Assembly: GCA_002344895.1 (NCBI GenBank)
Contig: DDUR01000095.1
Span: 5,865 to 59,752, forward strand
Source: Ignavibacteria bacterium UBA2333
Lineage (GTDB): Bacteria > Bacteroidota > Ignavibacteria > Kapaibacteriales > Kapaibacteriaceae
Direction: 5' to 3'
DNA length: 53,888 nucleotides
Shown here: one piece after another, positions 33,943 through 42,487 of the stretch
Layout: each line of letters opens with the position of its first letter
Position numbering within the stretch: the stretch's first letter is position 1
Made by a program: the position numbers and the translations under genes
The notes under the pieces: model-generated
Seen by the model: only the letters and a program-made list of their open reading frames with translations
What the model was told of the DNA's origin: nothing
Databases searched by the model: none

Positions 33943-34254
33943 ATGAAACGGAACCTAATGTCCGAACTTGAAGAAGGCTTTTCGGCTCTGGCTGGTGAAC
34001 GGCAGGGTAAGCTAACGCTGAAAACACATACTGTTGAGCTTGAGCCACTTCCATCAGTCGACGCCGACGTGCTGATACGCTTGCGTAAACGGCTTAATGT
34101 ATCGCGTTCAGTCTTTGCCGCCTACTTGCGAGTAAATGTCCGAACACTTGAAAATTGGGAACAAGGCAGAGCGCAGCCGAATGCCCAAGCAGCTCTGCTG
34201 ATTCGCCTCGTGGAGAGGTATCCTGATACGTGGTCCCGATTACGAGAAATGTAG
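33943..34254 (+). CDS. Xre/HigA-type helix-turn-helix antitoxin-like protein
   Basis: A 103-residue protein of the NadS/HigA-like antitoxin type. The N-terminus (LMSELEEGFSALAGERQGKLTLKTH) is the toxin-binding region typical of this group. Residues about 45-90 are the helix-turn-helix (RKRLNVSRSVFAAYLRVNVRTLENWEQGRAQPNAQAA). These proteins normally follow a RelE/HigB-type toxin gene that lies directly upstream, but no intact toxin frame is seen in the 274 bp before it, so it looks orphaned. The ATG at 33943 is chosen over upstream frame extension. A perfect palindrome upstream may be its operator. Confidence 0.8.
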   Translation: MKRNLMSELEEGFSALAGERQGKLTLKTHTVELEPLPSVDADVLIRLRKRLNVSRSVFAAYLRVNVRTLENWEQGRAQPNAQAALLIRLVERYPDTWSRLREM

Positions 34255-34294
34255 TCCATCGGCCACTTCATTCGCTTCACACACACATACGCAA

Positions 34295-34325
34295 AAAGCC
34301 GCATCACTTCTCGTGATACGGCTTT
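34295..34325 (-). terminator. Intrinsic terminator of tRNA-Asn
   Basis: A 13-bp stem with one imperfect pair (AAAGCCGCATCAC / GTGATACGGCTTT) and a 5-base loop. On the minus strand it is followed by TT and GCG after the stem's own T-run, a good Rho-independent signal just downstream of the tRNA. It may also work for the plus-strand antitoxin gene. Confidence 0.75.
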
Positions 34326-34333
34326 GTTACTCG

Positions 34334-34407
34334 CTCCGCAGCAGGGACTTGAACCCCGGACCCTCTGATTAACAGTCAGATGCTCTAACCAGCTGAGCTA
34401 CTGCGGA
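34334..34407 (-). tRNA. tRNA-Asn (anticodon GTT)
   Basis: On the minus strand a full cloverleaf reads TCCGCAGTAGCTCAGCTGG..., with the anticodon arm TCTGA-CTGTTAA-TCAGA giving anticodon GTT, the T arm GGGTTCAAGTCCC region, and a 7-bp acceptor stem TCCGCAG / CTGCGGA followed by discriminator G. CCA is not encoded. It is a single-gene unit with its own terminator. Confidence 0.96.
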
Positions 34408-34450
34408 ATAGGACTGCAAAGATAGGCCGTTCTTTCGGTATTTTCCAAAC

Positions 34451-35161
34451 ATGATCGTTTCCACGGATGCCGTTGTTCTTCATGGCCGAAAGTTCGGCGA
34501 TACGTCACGTATCGTGACGCTCTATACTGCCGAAATGGGCCGCCTGACCGTGGTTGCAAAGGGAGTTCGCACTCCAAAGAGTCCGTTTGGGAGTGCCCTG
34601 GAGCCGCTGTCCATAATCCGCGCAACGGTCTATGTGAAGGCAGGACGTGACCTTCATACGGTGTCGGCTGCGGAGCCCCTTTTGCGCCTTTCCACCCTAC
34701 AATCATCCTATGATCATCTCACGGCCGGCCTTCTGGTTGCCGAGCTCTTTATGCGCACACAAACTGATGGTCAAAAGGATGGTATGGCTTGGGATGTTCT
34801 GCAGTCTGGTATTGTAGATCTCAATACATCCACCGCCCCCTATGCAACGTCCGTGCGCTTGCGCTTGAGTCTTGCCGATGTGATGGGGTTTGGACTTCCG
34901 GAATGTCCACTACCGACAACGTCCGTTGTTCGTATTGATCCTACAGATGGTCTGGCCCGACCCGATCCAGCGCCCGGTATTCGTATGTCGGCAACGGCGT
35001 TTATGCGTATGACACATGCCGTTCTTCATCCTGGTGAGCTGTTGCCTGATGTTGATTTTTCCGCCAGCGATCGTCTGGAAATTGAATCGTTCCTCGCTGC
35101 ATATTTCTCGTGGCATCTTGATCGACGTTTAACGTTACGTTCGCCTGATGTGCTTCGGTAG
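34451..35161 (+). CDS. recO: DNA repair protein RecO
   Basis: RecO works with RecF and RecR to displace single-strand binding protein and load RecA, and anneals complementary strands. The 236-residue protein starts with the OB fold (TDAVVLHGRKFGDTSRIVTLYTAEMGRLTVVAKGVRTPKSPFGSALEPLS), followed by the helical C-terminal domain. The usual zinc-binding Cys set is not obvious: only ECPLP is seen. TATTTTCC about 12 bp upstream may be a promoter element. It lies divergent from tRNA-Asn; hlyC-like gene follows 15 bp downstream. Confidence 0.92.
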   Translation: MIVSTDAVVLHGRKFGDTSRIVTLYTAEMGRLTVVAKGVRTPKSPFGSALEPLSIIRATVYVKAGRDLHTVSAAEPLLRLSTLQSSYDHLTAGLLVAELFMRTQTDGQKDGMAWDVLQSGIVDLNTSTAPYATSVRLRLSLADVMGFGLPECPLPTTSVVRIDPTDGLARPDPAPGIRMSATAFMRMTHAVLHPGELLPDVDFSASDRLEIESFLAAYFSWHLDRRLTLRSPDVLR

Positions 35162-35176
35162 TATCTTGCCGACATC

Positions 35177-36484
35177 ATGATAGGCGACATAGCCCTTACC
35201 CTCTTCTTTGTTTTCCTCAACGGTTTCTTTGTTGCCGCCGAGTTCGCCCTTGTTAAGGTGCGTACATCCCAGATTGAACTTCGCGCCCGCGAAGGCAATA
35301 TCCTGGCCGGTGTGGCCAAACATCTGCTGTCACACCTTGATGCCTACCTCTCGGCATGTCAGCTCGGTATCACACTGGCATCACTCGGCCTCGGCTGGAT
35401 TGGTGAAGATGTTGTAGGCAACATCGTAGTACAGATACTTGCCGTACTTGGTATCACACTGAGTGAAGCTGTACTGCACAACGTTTCGTTTACGATTGCC
35501 TTCTCACTCATCACCGTATTACACATCGTTCTTGGTGAGATGGCTCCAAAGTCACTCGCTATACGTCGCGCCGAAATGGTGACGCTCGCTACAGCGATTC
35601 CCATGCGCGTGTTCTACGTTGTCTTCCGACCCGTCATCGTTGCCCTTAACGGCATGAGTAATGCCTTGCTTCGTGTTGCTGGCATTGAGCCCGCTACCGA
35701 ACACGAAGTGCACACACCAGAGGAGATTCGCTATCTCATCCAGGAGTCAACCGGACAAGGTGGACTGGAGATGAGTGAACGTGAACTCATCGAGAATGTA
35801 TTCGAGTTTACGGAAACGACGGCCGGACAGATTATGGTTCCACGTGCCCGGATTGTGGGACTCGATGTGACAATGAGTGTGGATGAGCTGCTCGACAAGG
35901 TGATGGAAGAAGGTTACTCACGTTTGCCAGTCTATAGCAACACCGTCGACACTATCGTTGGTATTGTCTATGCAAAGGACTTGCTGACGCTGATGCATCA
36001 TAAGGACTTGATCATCATCCAGGATATTATCCGGCCTGCAACGTTTGTATCTGAGGATACAATGTTGAAGAAGTTGTTGCGCGACATGCAGCGCGAAAAG
36101 GTCCACATGGTTGTCGTGCTCGATGAGTTCGGTGGTACGGCTGGACTCATCACGCTCGAAGACATAATCGAAGAAATCGTTGGCGCTATTCAGGACGAGT
36201 ACGATGATGAGTCACCAGACGTTGTAAAGACAACGACAGATAAGTTTGAACTTCTCGCCTCCGTCCACATCGATGAAGCCAACGAACAGCTTCCCTTCCC
36301 TCTTCCGGAATCGGAAGATTATGAAACGCTCGGTGGTTTGATTAACGCACGCGCTGGACGTATTCCATCGGTGCATGATGTTGTCGACCTTGATCCCTAC
36401 GTCTGCACGATTCTCTCCGCTACACCACGTCGTGTAGAACGTGTACGTCTGGAACTTCCACCGCCAGCCACCGACGGTTTTTAG
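35177..36484 (+). CDS. CNNM/HlyC-CorC family membrane protein
   Basis: A 435-residue hemolysin-C-like (CNNM/CorB) protein, a family linked to Mg2+ efflux and sometimes called hemolysins. It has an N-terminal DUF21 domain with four hydrophobic segments (FVFLNGFFVAAEFALVKVR, SACQLGITLASLGLGWIGEDVV, LITVLHIVLGEMAPKSLAI), a pair of CBS domains (IMVPRARIVGLD, then FVSEDTMLKKLLRDMQREKVHMVVVLDEFGGTAGLITLEDIIEEIVG), and a C-terminal CorC_HlyC domain. No sign of disruption. Transport function is inferred from family. Confidence 0.93.
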   Translation: MIGDIALTLFFVFLNGFFVAAEFALVKVRTSQIELRAREGNILAGVAKHLLSHLDAYLSACQLGITLASLGLGWIGEDVVGNIVVQILAVLGITLSEAVLHNVSFTIAFSLITVLHIVLGEMAPKSLAIRRAEMVTLATAIPMRVFYVVFRPVIVALNGMSNALLRVAGIEPATEHEVHTPEEIRYLIQESTGQGGLEMSERELIENVFEFTETTAGQIMVPRARIVGLDVTMSVDELLDKVMEEGYSRLPVYSNTVDTIVGIVYAKDLLTLMHHKDLIIIQDIIRPATFVSEDTMLKKLLRDMQREKVHMVVVLDEFGGTAGLITLEDIIEEIVGAIQDEYDDESPDVVKTTTDKFELLASVHIDEANEQLPFPLPESEDYETLGGLINARAGRIPSVHDVVDLDPYVCTILSATPRRVERVRLELPPPATDGF

Positions 36485-36504
36485 AGTCTGAGGTTTTACC
36501 AACG

Positions 36505-37860
36505 ATGACTTCAATCCACTTTCCGATGCGCGCTCTGATCGGCACGGTCTGTACATGTCTGCTACTTGTTGCTGTTTCTGCATGTACAACCGTACCATCA
36601 CGTCTTGCAAGTCTGCCGGAGTATTCTGCTCCGCGACCCGTAACAACGATGAAGGTGCCGTATCCGATTGTGCTCCTGCATGGACTCGGACAAAAAGCCG
36701 ATGTATGGAACGGTCCGGCAACGAAGTACTTTACGAACGACCTTGGACTTTCCTTCGGTGGTGTGCTGAAGGTTGAAAAGGGTAAGATTTTACGTCAAGG
36801 GGCAGGAGGGGGCGACGCTGACTTCTACGTGGTGAACTTCTCCGACCCACACGATTCGATTGATGCATGGTCCAGTGAACTGGACGTCTGCATGAAACAC
36901 ATTCTTGCAGAAACAGGTGCAGATAGGGCCATTATCATTGGATACTCTATGGGTGGTCTTGCTGCCCGCTCATATCTCACAAAACGATATACCGATCATC
37001 ACGTCAAGCGACTGATTACCGTGGGCGCACCACATCTCGGTAGTCCGTTTGCACGTGTGTGGACGTGGAAGACTCAGCTTCAAGATTGTGCTGCGAGTGG
37101 TAATGTTATCGCGTCAGCTTCATGTTCAGCTGCGCTCTCTGCTATTCAGGGTACCGAAGGTGATGTTCCGTACAATGCACCGGCCGTACGTGATCTGCGT
37201 CGACCAGAAGATGGCGGGGTCTATCTACAGCGACTTGGAAAACTTGCTCATCCACTCGACGTTGAGTACGTGAGTGTTGTTGGTGAGGTGGACATGGTAG
37301 ATGGTGCTCAACGCCTTACCGAAGGTTGGATTCAGGAGTTGTTACGTAAGGTGTTAAGTGTGGCAGGTGGCGGATTTGCTGCCGTCTTTGAACCCGGAGA
37401 TGGTGTTGTAAGTGCCAAGAGTCAGAACATCATGAACATCGAATACTTTACTGTTGATCAACACCGACGTCGTGCTGGTCGTGTTGTTACTGTGCCGTCC
37501 GTTCATGTTGAACATCTCCAAAGCAGTATCGAGGTGCAACGTATTGCCCTCGAAGAAAAGCCAGAATATCGAGGATCATCCGTTGTACGTGTTGGTGATA
37601 GTCCGTACTTCGTACTTGACATTACTGACCATATTCCGACGCTCTGTACGCTTGATCTAACAGCAACTCTAACAAACGGAACGTCGATGTCGATACCCAC
37701 TACGTCCGCAAAACCCGTCCTTGTCCGCACACGTGATGGAATCGTAGCCCGTTATGTTATTGCACTTCCGGAATCTTGTATCGTATCACCGAAGGTTATC
37801 CTAAAGTACCGTGTCACCAACGGTTTCGGATACACCGTCAGCGGATCAGCTGAATGGTAG
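36505..37860 (+). CDS. Alpha/beta-hydrolase lipoprotein, lipase-like
   Basis: A 451-residue predicted lipoprotein (lipobox VAVSAC at about residue 24-29). The N-terminal half is an alpha/beta-hydrolase: PIVLLHGLGQKADVW supplies the oxyanion region, and IIIGYSMGGLAARSYL is the nucleophile elbow (Ser148), followed by TVGAPHLGSPFARVWTW, as in PGAP1/triacylglycerol lipases. A catalytic His is likely in VPSVHVEHLQSS. The C-terminal 100 residues form an additional beta domain (FVLDITDHIPTLCTLDLTATLTNG). It is probably envelope-facing; substrate unknown. The gene contains a copy of the G-rich motif (36799-36813). Confidence 0.85.
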   Translation: MTSIHFPMRALIGTVCTCLLLVAVSACTTVPSRLASLPEYSAPRPVTTMKVPYPIVLLHGLGQKADVWNGPATKYFTNDLGLSFGGVLKVEKGKILRQGAGGGDADFYVVNFSDPHDSIDAWSSELDVCMKHILAETGADRAIIIGYSMGGLAARSYLTKRYTDHHVKRLITVGAPHLGSPFARVWTWKTQLQDCAASGNVIASASCSAALSAIQGTEGDVPYNAPAVRDLRRPEDGGVYLQRLGKLAHPLDVEYVSVVGEVDMVDGAQRLTEGWIQELLRKVLSVAGGGFAAVFEPGDGVVSAKSQNIMNIEYFTVDQHRRRAGRVVTVPSVHVEHLQSSIEVQRIALEEKPEYRGSSVVRVGDSPYFVLDITDHIPTLCTLDLTATLTNGTSMSIPTTSAKPVLVRTRDGIVARYVIALPESCIVSPKVILKYRVTNGFGYTVSGSAEW

Positions 37861-37901
37861 TGTGCCAGGAATGGTGGCTTTGGTGCATTCGATGTGTTGA
37901 G

Positions 37902-38327
37902 CTATTGCTCTTTAAACAGTCCATCAACGTCGTCATCCCACTTAACACCGTTAACAACCCATCCCGACGAGTTACGCAGATACGTCAGGCGGACACGAAT
38001 AATATGTCGCTCGTGTCGGATGATATACGTTAACCGACGTAAGGATGAACCGACTGAGACATCCGTGATGAGCTCCATATCGATAATCTTCCCGAGCCGT
38101 TCATCAACGACAGCAAAGTTGGTGATAGTTGTCCGTTCCAATTCGTCGATTTCTATCGAATCTAATGGCCAGTGTTCCTTCACAAGGGCAAAGGCCTTCT
38201 CGATACGACGATCCTTGAGATTACGAACGACGTTGTCGGCATGATCCTTCACAGCGGTTGCCGAAGGTAGTGTTGCCGACATAAGTGTCGACGACAACAC
38301 GAAGACGACGGTTATAATAAACTTCAT
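37902..38327 (-). CDS. Small secreted protein of unknown function
   Basis: A 141-residue protein with signal peptide MKFIITVVFVLSSTLMSATLPSATA. The mature part (KDHADNVVRNLKDRRIEKAFALVKEHWPLDSIEIDELERTTITNF, then RLTYIIRHERHIIRVRLTYLRNSSGWVVNGVKWDDD) has an alpha+beta layout like DUF3887/SnoaL-type periplasmic proteins, but I do not assign a family. It converges on the lipase-like gene and follows the DUF1624 gene on the minus strand. Confidence 0.7.
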   Translation of the reverse strand: MKFIITVVFVLSSTLMSATLPSATAVKDHADNVVRNLKDRRIEKAFALVKEHWPLDSIEIDELERTTITNFAVVDERLGKIIDMELITDVSVGSSLRRLTYIIRHERHIIRVRLTYLRNSSGWVVNGVKWDDDVDGLFKEQ

Positions 38328-38383
38328 GATGACATTCCGTGAATGAGAGGTGTTGTTGGTGAAGGCGACATCGTGCCGTTCGT

Positions 38384-39553
38384 TCAGAACAAACGCAACA
38401 GGGTGGACGCTGGATACCGACGTTTGAGTCCGTCATACCATCGACACAACGGCCAAAGCATGACGATGGTAACGATCCATACGGCGTAGACAACCCAGAG
38501 GTCAAATCCACCACCGAAAGGAACTCCGCCAAACGTACGGATATCTCCGAAGGATTCTGCCGGATGGCCAGCCAGGAAGAATAGTAGCCATGCAAGGGCA
38601 TGGATTAACCAGATGTGGACGACGTAGTAGAACATCGGCACGCGGCCGAACATCCGGACAATCGATGACAAGCCCCTTTCTGCCCCCTTCACAGGTAAAA
38701 GACTTAGGAGGACAAAGGCCGGGCCAAGGGTCATACAAACGTAGAGTAACGACGGCGGATACTTCTCACAGTCGAGGAAACTCATGATGGTTTGTTCTAC
38801 TGTTGGCCACACGGACCATGGTGATGGATCTCCGTACACGTTTACTAAACGGAGAACAACAAATCCGGCCATCATACCAAGACCGAGCCATCGGAACAGC
38901 TTCTTCCCGTTATCCTCACGTCGGGATACGATATCACCCAGTCCATAACCAAGGAACATCACACCAATCCATGGAAGAACGGGATATACAATTATGAGTG
39001 ATCTTCCTCCAAACGAGTGAAAGGCCCCATCATGCAGGACCTGCCAGAGTAGTGAGTAGAGATCAGTTCCAGTACCATTGATTGGGTCAAGAGTATTGTG
39101 AAACACAATGATCGATACACCGATACCGAGAACTATCCGTGAACCCAAACCCTGTGCAGCGGCGAGAACGATCATTGACCATCCGATGGCCCAGATAACT
39201 TGTAACAGCAGCACAGGATACGTCAAGGAGAAGTTCCAGCCAATGGCGACAATCGTAACCTCGGCAAGTATAAGAACAGCACCACGCAGGGCAAGAAAGG
39301 ACCGAGACCTTTGCTGATCTGACGATCTGCCATAGGCAATAGCAGCTGACATACCGGCCAGCATAACAAAGACAGGTGCACAGAAGTGTGTAATCCAGCG
39401 TGTGAGGTATGTCGCCACTGTGGTGGACGATGGATCCATGGGATCCATCCAGGCAATCGCAGGAGCGTGAACATAGTCGCGTACATGATCGAGTGCCATA
39501 ATGATCATCACAAGGCCACGAACAATGTCGATGTTGTCAAGCCGACGCTTCAT
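38384..39553 (-). CDS. DUF1624 / heparan-alpha-glucosaminide N-acetyltransferase-like membrane protein
   Basis: A 389-residue integral membrane protein with roughly ten hydrophobic segments. The N-terminus RRLDNIDIVRGLVMIIMALDHVRDYVHA is the DUF1624 signature, with the RG-x-x-M-x-x-M-x-x-DH pattern of membrane acyltransferases. The family is related to human HGSNAT but bacterial substrates are generally unknown; modification of an envelope sugar is one possibility. A copy of the G-rich motif lies at 38672-38687, encoding VKGAERGLS on this strand. Confidence 0.85.
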   Translation of the reverse strand: MKRRLDNIDIVRGLVMIIMALDHVRDYVHAPAIAWMDPMDPSSTTVATYLTRWITHFCAPVFVMLAGMSAAIAYGRSSDQQRSRSFLALRGAVLILAEVTIVAIGWNFSLTYPVLLLQVIWAIGWSMIVLAAAQGLGSRIVLGIGVSIIVFHNTLDPINGTGTDLYSLLWQVLHDGAFHSFGGRSLIIVYPVLPWIGVMFLGYGLGDIVSRREDNGKKLFRWLGLGMMAGFVVLRLVNVYGDPSPWSVWPTVEQTIMSFLDCEKYPPSLLYVCMTLGPAFVLLSLLPVKGAERGLSSIVRMFGRVPMFYYVVHIWLIHALAWLLFFLAGHPAESFGDIRTFGGVPFGGGFDLWVVYAVWIVTIVMLWPLCRWYDGLKRRYPASTLLRLF

Positions 39554-39601
39554 ACGCTCGTTGTCTTCACGTGTACTGTGCAGAAAGTTCAGCTGAAAAA
39601 T

Positions 39602-39636
39602 AACAATGCCGAGTTACGAGGTAACCCGGCATTGTT
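39602..39636 (-). terminator. Intrinsic terminator after pnp
   Basis: A 16-bp stem with one G-U-type mismatch (arms beginning AACAATGCCG and ending CGGCATTGTT), with a 3-base loop, followed on the minus strand by ATTTTT. It is 58 bp past the pnp stop and closes the large rimP-pnp operon. A second, smaller hairpin with a 3-base loop lies between (39660-39678). Confidence 0.8.
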
Positions 39637-39693
39637 GTTGAATCGTATACTTGGTAGCCGACAACAGTAACTGCTGTCAGTACGAACAATGAC

Positions 39694-42033
39694 TTAGTCG
39701 CGTGGACCACGGTCGTCACGCGGACCACGGTCATCACGAGGACCACGGTCGTCACGAGGACCGCGATCACCACGAGGACCACGATCATCGCGTGGGCCAC
39801 GATCACCACGATCACCACGATGTCCGCCATCACGGCCACCATCGCGGCCACCACGATAACCACCACCGTCACGACCACCGCGGTCAGGACGTGGGCCACG
39901 TGGAGCTTCCGGACGCTCTACCCAACCTTCTGGTGGGGGTAACATCGCACGGCGGCTGAGGCGAACCTTTCCGTCTGGCTGTACTTCGATGACCTTTACT
40001 TCGATCATTTCGCCAACCTTCAGGACGTCACTTACATTCTCAACACGATGGTAATCAAGTTGAGATACGTGGAGCAGACCTTCCTTTTTCGGGCGGAGTT
40101 CAATAAAGGCGCCGAGTCCTTCACGAATTTCCTTCACCCTGCCAACGAAGACTGTACCGACTTCGATTGGTTTTGTGATTTCGCGAATCCGCGTAATTGC
40201 AGCGTCAGCACTTGCTTGATCAATAGCGGCAATGGTAACCGTACCATCGTCCTCGATATTGATTTCCGCGCCCGTATCCTTTACGATACTACGGATCATC
40301 TCACCGCCAGGTCCGATAACCGCACCAATAGACTCTACAGGAATCATGATGGTGGTAAGCTTCGGCGCAAATGGAGAGAGTTCCTTATTCGGTTGAGCCA
40401 TGTGAGCATTCATGATGCCCAGAATGTGCAGACGTCCTTCACGTGCTTGTAAAAGAGCCGTACGCATAATCTCCAGACTCAAGCCTTCAATCTTGATGTC
40501 CATCTGACATGCTGTGATACCTTCTGTTGTGCCAGTGACCTTAAAGTCCATGTCACCAAGGAAGTCCTCATCACCAAGGATATCACTCAACACGGCAACA
40601 CGGTCACCTTCGAGGATAAGACCCATGGCAATACCTGCCACGGCCTTTGGCATAGGAACACCAGCGTGGAAGAGGGCCAGCGAACCAGCGCAGACCGTTG
40701 CCATGGATGATGAACCGTTGGATTCAAGAATGTCGGAAACGACACGTACCGTATACGGGAAGTCTGTTTCGGAAGGAATAAAGAGTTCCAGTGCACGTTC
40801 TGCAAGATCACCGTGACCAATTTCACGACGGCTTGTAAAACCAAAACGTCCTGCCTCACCCGTGGAGAATGGCGGGAAGTTATAGTGCAGCATGTAACGC
40901 TTATCGTACGTTGGTAGCAGCCCGTCAATCAGCTGCTGGTCCTTCTTTGTACCAAGTGTTACCGTTGTGAGAGACTGTGTCTCACCACGCGTAAAGAGTG
41001 CAGAGCCGTGTGGACGTGGGAGTATCCCCGTTTCAACCGTGATAGGGCGGATCTGAGTTGTGGAACGACCGTCAAGACGACGTCCTTCACTCAGAATCAT
41101 CTCACGCATTTCACGTGCTTCAATCTTCTTGATAACCGACGGAACGATCTTCTCAAGAACGAGATCGGCATACTCTTCCTTACCATCAACAACAGCAAGG
41201 GCCGCGTCAAGGGCAAGTTGTTTTGTTGTTTTACGGAAGGCCTGCCGTTCTTCTTTTGTTGAGTTCTTGCGAATCTGCTCGCGGAACGGACCAACAATTG
41301 CTGATTCAACCGCTGCAACGATTTCGGCAGGAACTTCCTTCACCTGGAACTCACGCTTTGTTTTGCCAACAAGTGCCGCAAGTTCGCGTTGCATGGCATT
41401 CATCTCACGGATCCATCCGTGAGCAAACTCCATCGCTGCAACAAAGTCCTCTTCGCTGATTTCCTTGGAGGCACCTTCCACCATAACGATGGACGTGTCG
41501 CTACCAGCCACAAGAATCTCAAGATCACTCTCGTGAATCTGCGGCAAGGTAGGATTAATGATAAACTCTCCATTGATACGGCCAACGCGTACTTCCGAGA
41601 TTGGACCGTTAAATGGAATGTCGCTGATCGTGAGTGCAGCCGAAGCACCAAAGGCAGCAAGCACATCCGGCTCATTCTCCAGGTCGTAGGAGTATACCGT
41701 TGCAATAAGCTGCGTTTCGTAGCGCCAGCCATTTGGGAAGAGGGGGCGAAGGGGGCGATCGATCAGGCGTGACGACAGCGTTTCTTTTGTTGTGGGACGC
41801 GCTTCACGACGGAAAAATCCACCGGGAATCTTCCCTGAGGATGCATGCTTTTCGCGGTATTCGCACGTGAGCGGCATAAAGTCCAGATCCTTTGGCTCTT
41901 GCGAAGCAACAGCCGTTACAAGGATCATCGTGTCACCGTACCGCACCATTACAGATGCGTCGGCAAGTTTTGCATAACGGCCTGTCTCTATCGACAGTTC
42001 TTTGCCGTTAATGGTTCTGGTTATCGTTGTCAT
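39694..42033 (-). CDS. pnp: Polyribonucleotide nucleotidyltransferase (PNPase)
   Basis: PNPase degrades RNA 3' to 5' with phosphate and can add tails in reverse. The 779-residue protein has two RNase PH domains (TAVASQEPKDLDFMPLTCEYREKHASSGKIPGGFFRREARPT; second core SLTTVTLGTKKDQQLIDGL), a KH domain (VIGPGGEMIRSIVKDTGAEINIEDDG) and an S1 domain (GTVFVGRVKEIREGLGAFIEL). The start is the ATG at 42033. After S1 comes an unusual 70-residue Arg/Gly/Asp-rich tail with six tandem RGPRDD-type units. It is the last gene of the rimP operon, following rpsO. Confidence 0.96.
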   Translation of the reverse strand: MTTITRTINGKELSIETGRYAKLADASVMVRYGDTMILVTAVASQEPKDLDFMPLTCEYREKHASSGKIPGGFFRREARPTTKETLSSRLIDRPLRPLFPNGWRYETQLIATVYSYDLENEPDVLAAFGASAALTISDIPFNGPISEVRVGRINGEFIINPTLPQIHESDLEILVAGSDTSIVMVEGASKEISEEDFVAAMEFAHGWIREMNAMQRELAALVGKTKREFQVKEVPAEIVAAVESAIVGPFREQIRKNSTKEERQAFRKTTKQLALDAALAVVDGKEEYADLVLEKIVPSVIKKIEAREMREMILSEGRRLDGRSTTQIRPITVETGILPRPHGSALFTRGETQSLTTVTLGTKKDQQLIDGLLPTYDKRYMLHYNFPPFSTGEAGRFGFTSRREIGHGDLAERALELFIPSETDFPYTVRVVSDILESNGSSSMATVCAGSLALFHAGVPMPKAVAGIAMGLILEGDRVAVLSDILGDEDFLGDMDFKVTGTTEGITACQMDIKIEGLSLEIMRTALLQAREGRLHILGIMNAHMAQPNKELSPFAPKLTTIMIPVESIGAVIGPGGEMIRSIVKDTGAEINIEDDGTVTIAAIDQASADAAITRIREITKPIEVGTVFVGRVKEIREGLGAFIELRPKKEGLLHVSQLDYHRVENVSDVLKVGEMIEVKVIEVQPDGKVRLSRRAMLPPPEGWVERPEAPRGPRPDRGGRDGGGYRGGRDGGRDGGHRGDRGDRGPRDDRGPRGDRGPRDDRGPRDDRGPRDDRGPRD
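39697..39801 (-). repeat. 18-bp tandem repeats encoding the PNPase RGPRDD tail
   Basis: About six consecutive 18-bp units encode RGPRDD or RGPRGD, the last truncated. Upstream of these, the tail is GGRDGG-rich. The units are similar but not identical at the third codon positions, so this is an older expansion. Confidence 0.85.
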
Positions 42034-42163
42034 GATGTACCGAAGAGTTGTGAACAAACGTCGTGGCTCGTCGGGTCAGGAGAACGAAGGTCGATAGCGC
42101 TCGATCGCTGCCGATCTCCGTACTCCGCCCGTTGTTGGCCACGTGAATCTTAGCTACATACGG

Positions 42164-42190
42164 CCGACGGCGCCACAGGGGCGCCGTCGG
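42164..42190 (-). promoter_or_regulatory. GC-rich hairpin between rpsO and pnp
   Basis: A perfect 11-bp inverted repeat (CCGACGGCGCC / GGCGCCGTCGG) with a 5-base loop lies 13 bp after the rpsO stop and about 130 bp before pnp. No T-run follows on either strand. In E. coli the same interval contains an RNase III site and autoregulates pnp, so a processing role is plausible. Confidence 0.6.
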
Positions 42191-42202
42191 ACAGAGTAGA
42201 TG

Positions 42203-42469
42203 TTACTTACGAAGACCAAGCGAAGCGAGAATCTCGCGATAGCGCATGATATCGTTCTTTGCGAGATACGAAAGAAGATTCTTACGCTTTGCTACAAGCA
42301 TAATAAGACCACGACGGCTGTGATGGTCCTTCTTATGCTCTTCACAGTGCTTGGAAAGAAGGTTGATGTGTTCTGTGAGCAGAGCAATCTGAACCTCTGG
42401 CTTGCCGGTGTTGGCTTCCGTTCCACCGAACTGCCGGGTGAGTTCCTGTTTACGTTGCTTTGAGACCAT
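42203..42469 (-). CDS. rpsO: Ribosomal protein S15
   Basis: S15 is a primary 16S rRNA-binding protein of the small subunit platform and bridges to 23S. The 88-residue protein has the conserved VQIALLTEHINLLSKHCEEHKKDHHSRRGLIMLVAKRKNLLSYLAKNDIMRYREILASLGLRK, with no deviations seen. It is downstream of ribF (18-bp gap) and upstream of pnp, as in many bacteria. A strong hairpin lies between it and pnp. Confidence 0.97.
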   Translation of the reverse strand: MVSKQRKQELTRQFGGTEANTGKPEVQIALLTEHINLLSKHCEEHKKDHHSRRGLIMLVAKRKNLLSYLAKNDIMRYREILASLGLRK

Positions 42470-42487
42470 GGGGACTCCAGAGAGACG

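Noticed and set aside
33060..34334. Integrated element with att sites at tRNA-Asn
   Set aside because: Only about nine bases resembling the tRNA 3' region (TGAACCCCG near 33126) recur, and no integrase is present.
39567..39959. Frames opposite and beside the pnp tail (His/Asp-rich or Val-rich)
   Set aside because: They are shadows of the 18-bp repeats encoding RGPRDD.
42080..42130. Possible second hairpin before pnp (AGCG...CGCT)
   Set aside because: The stem is only four base pairs, too weak to call.
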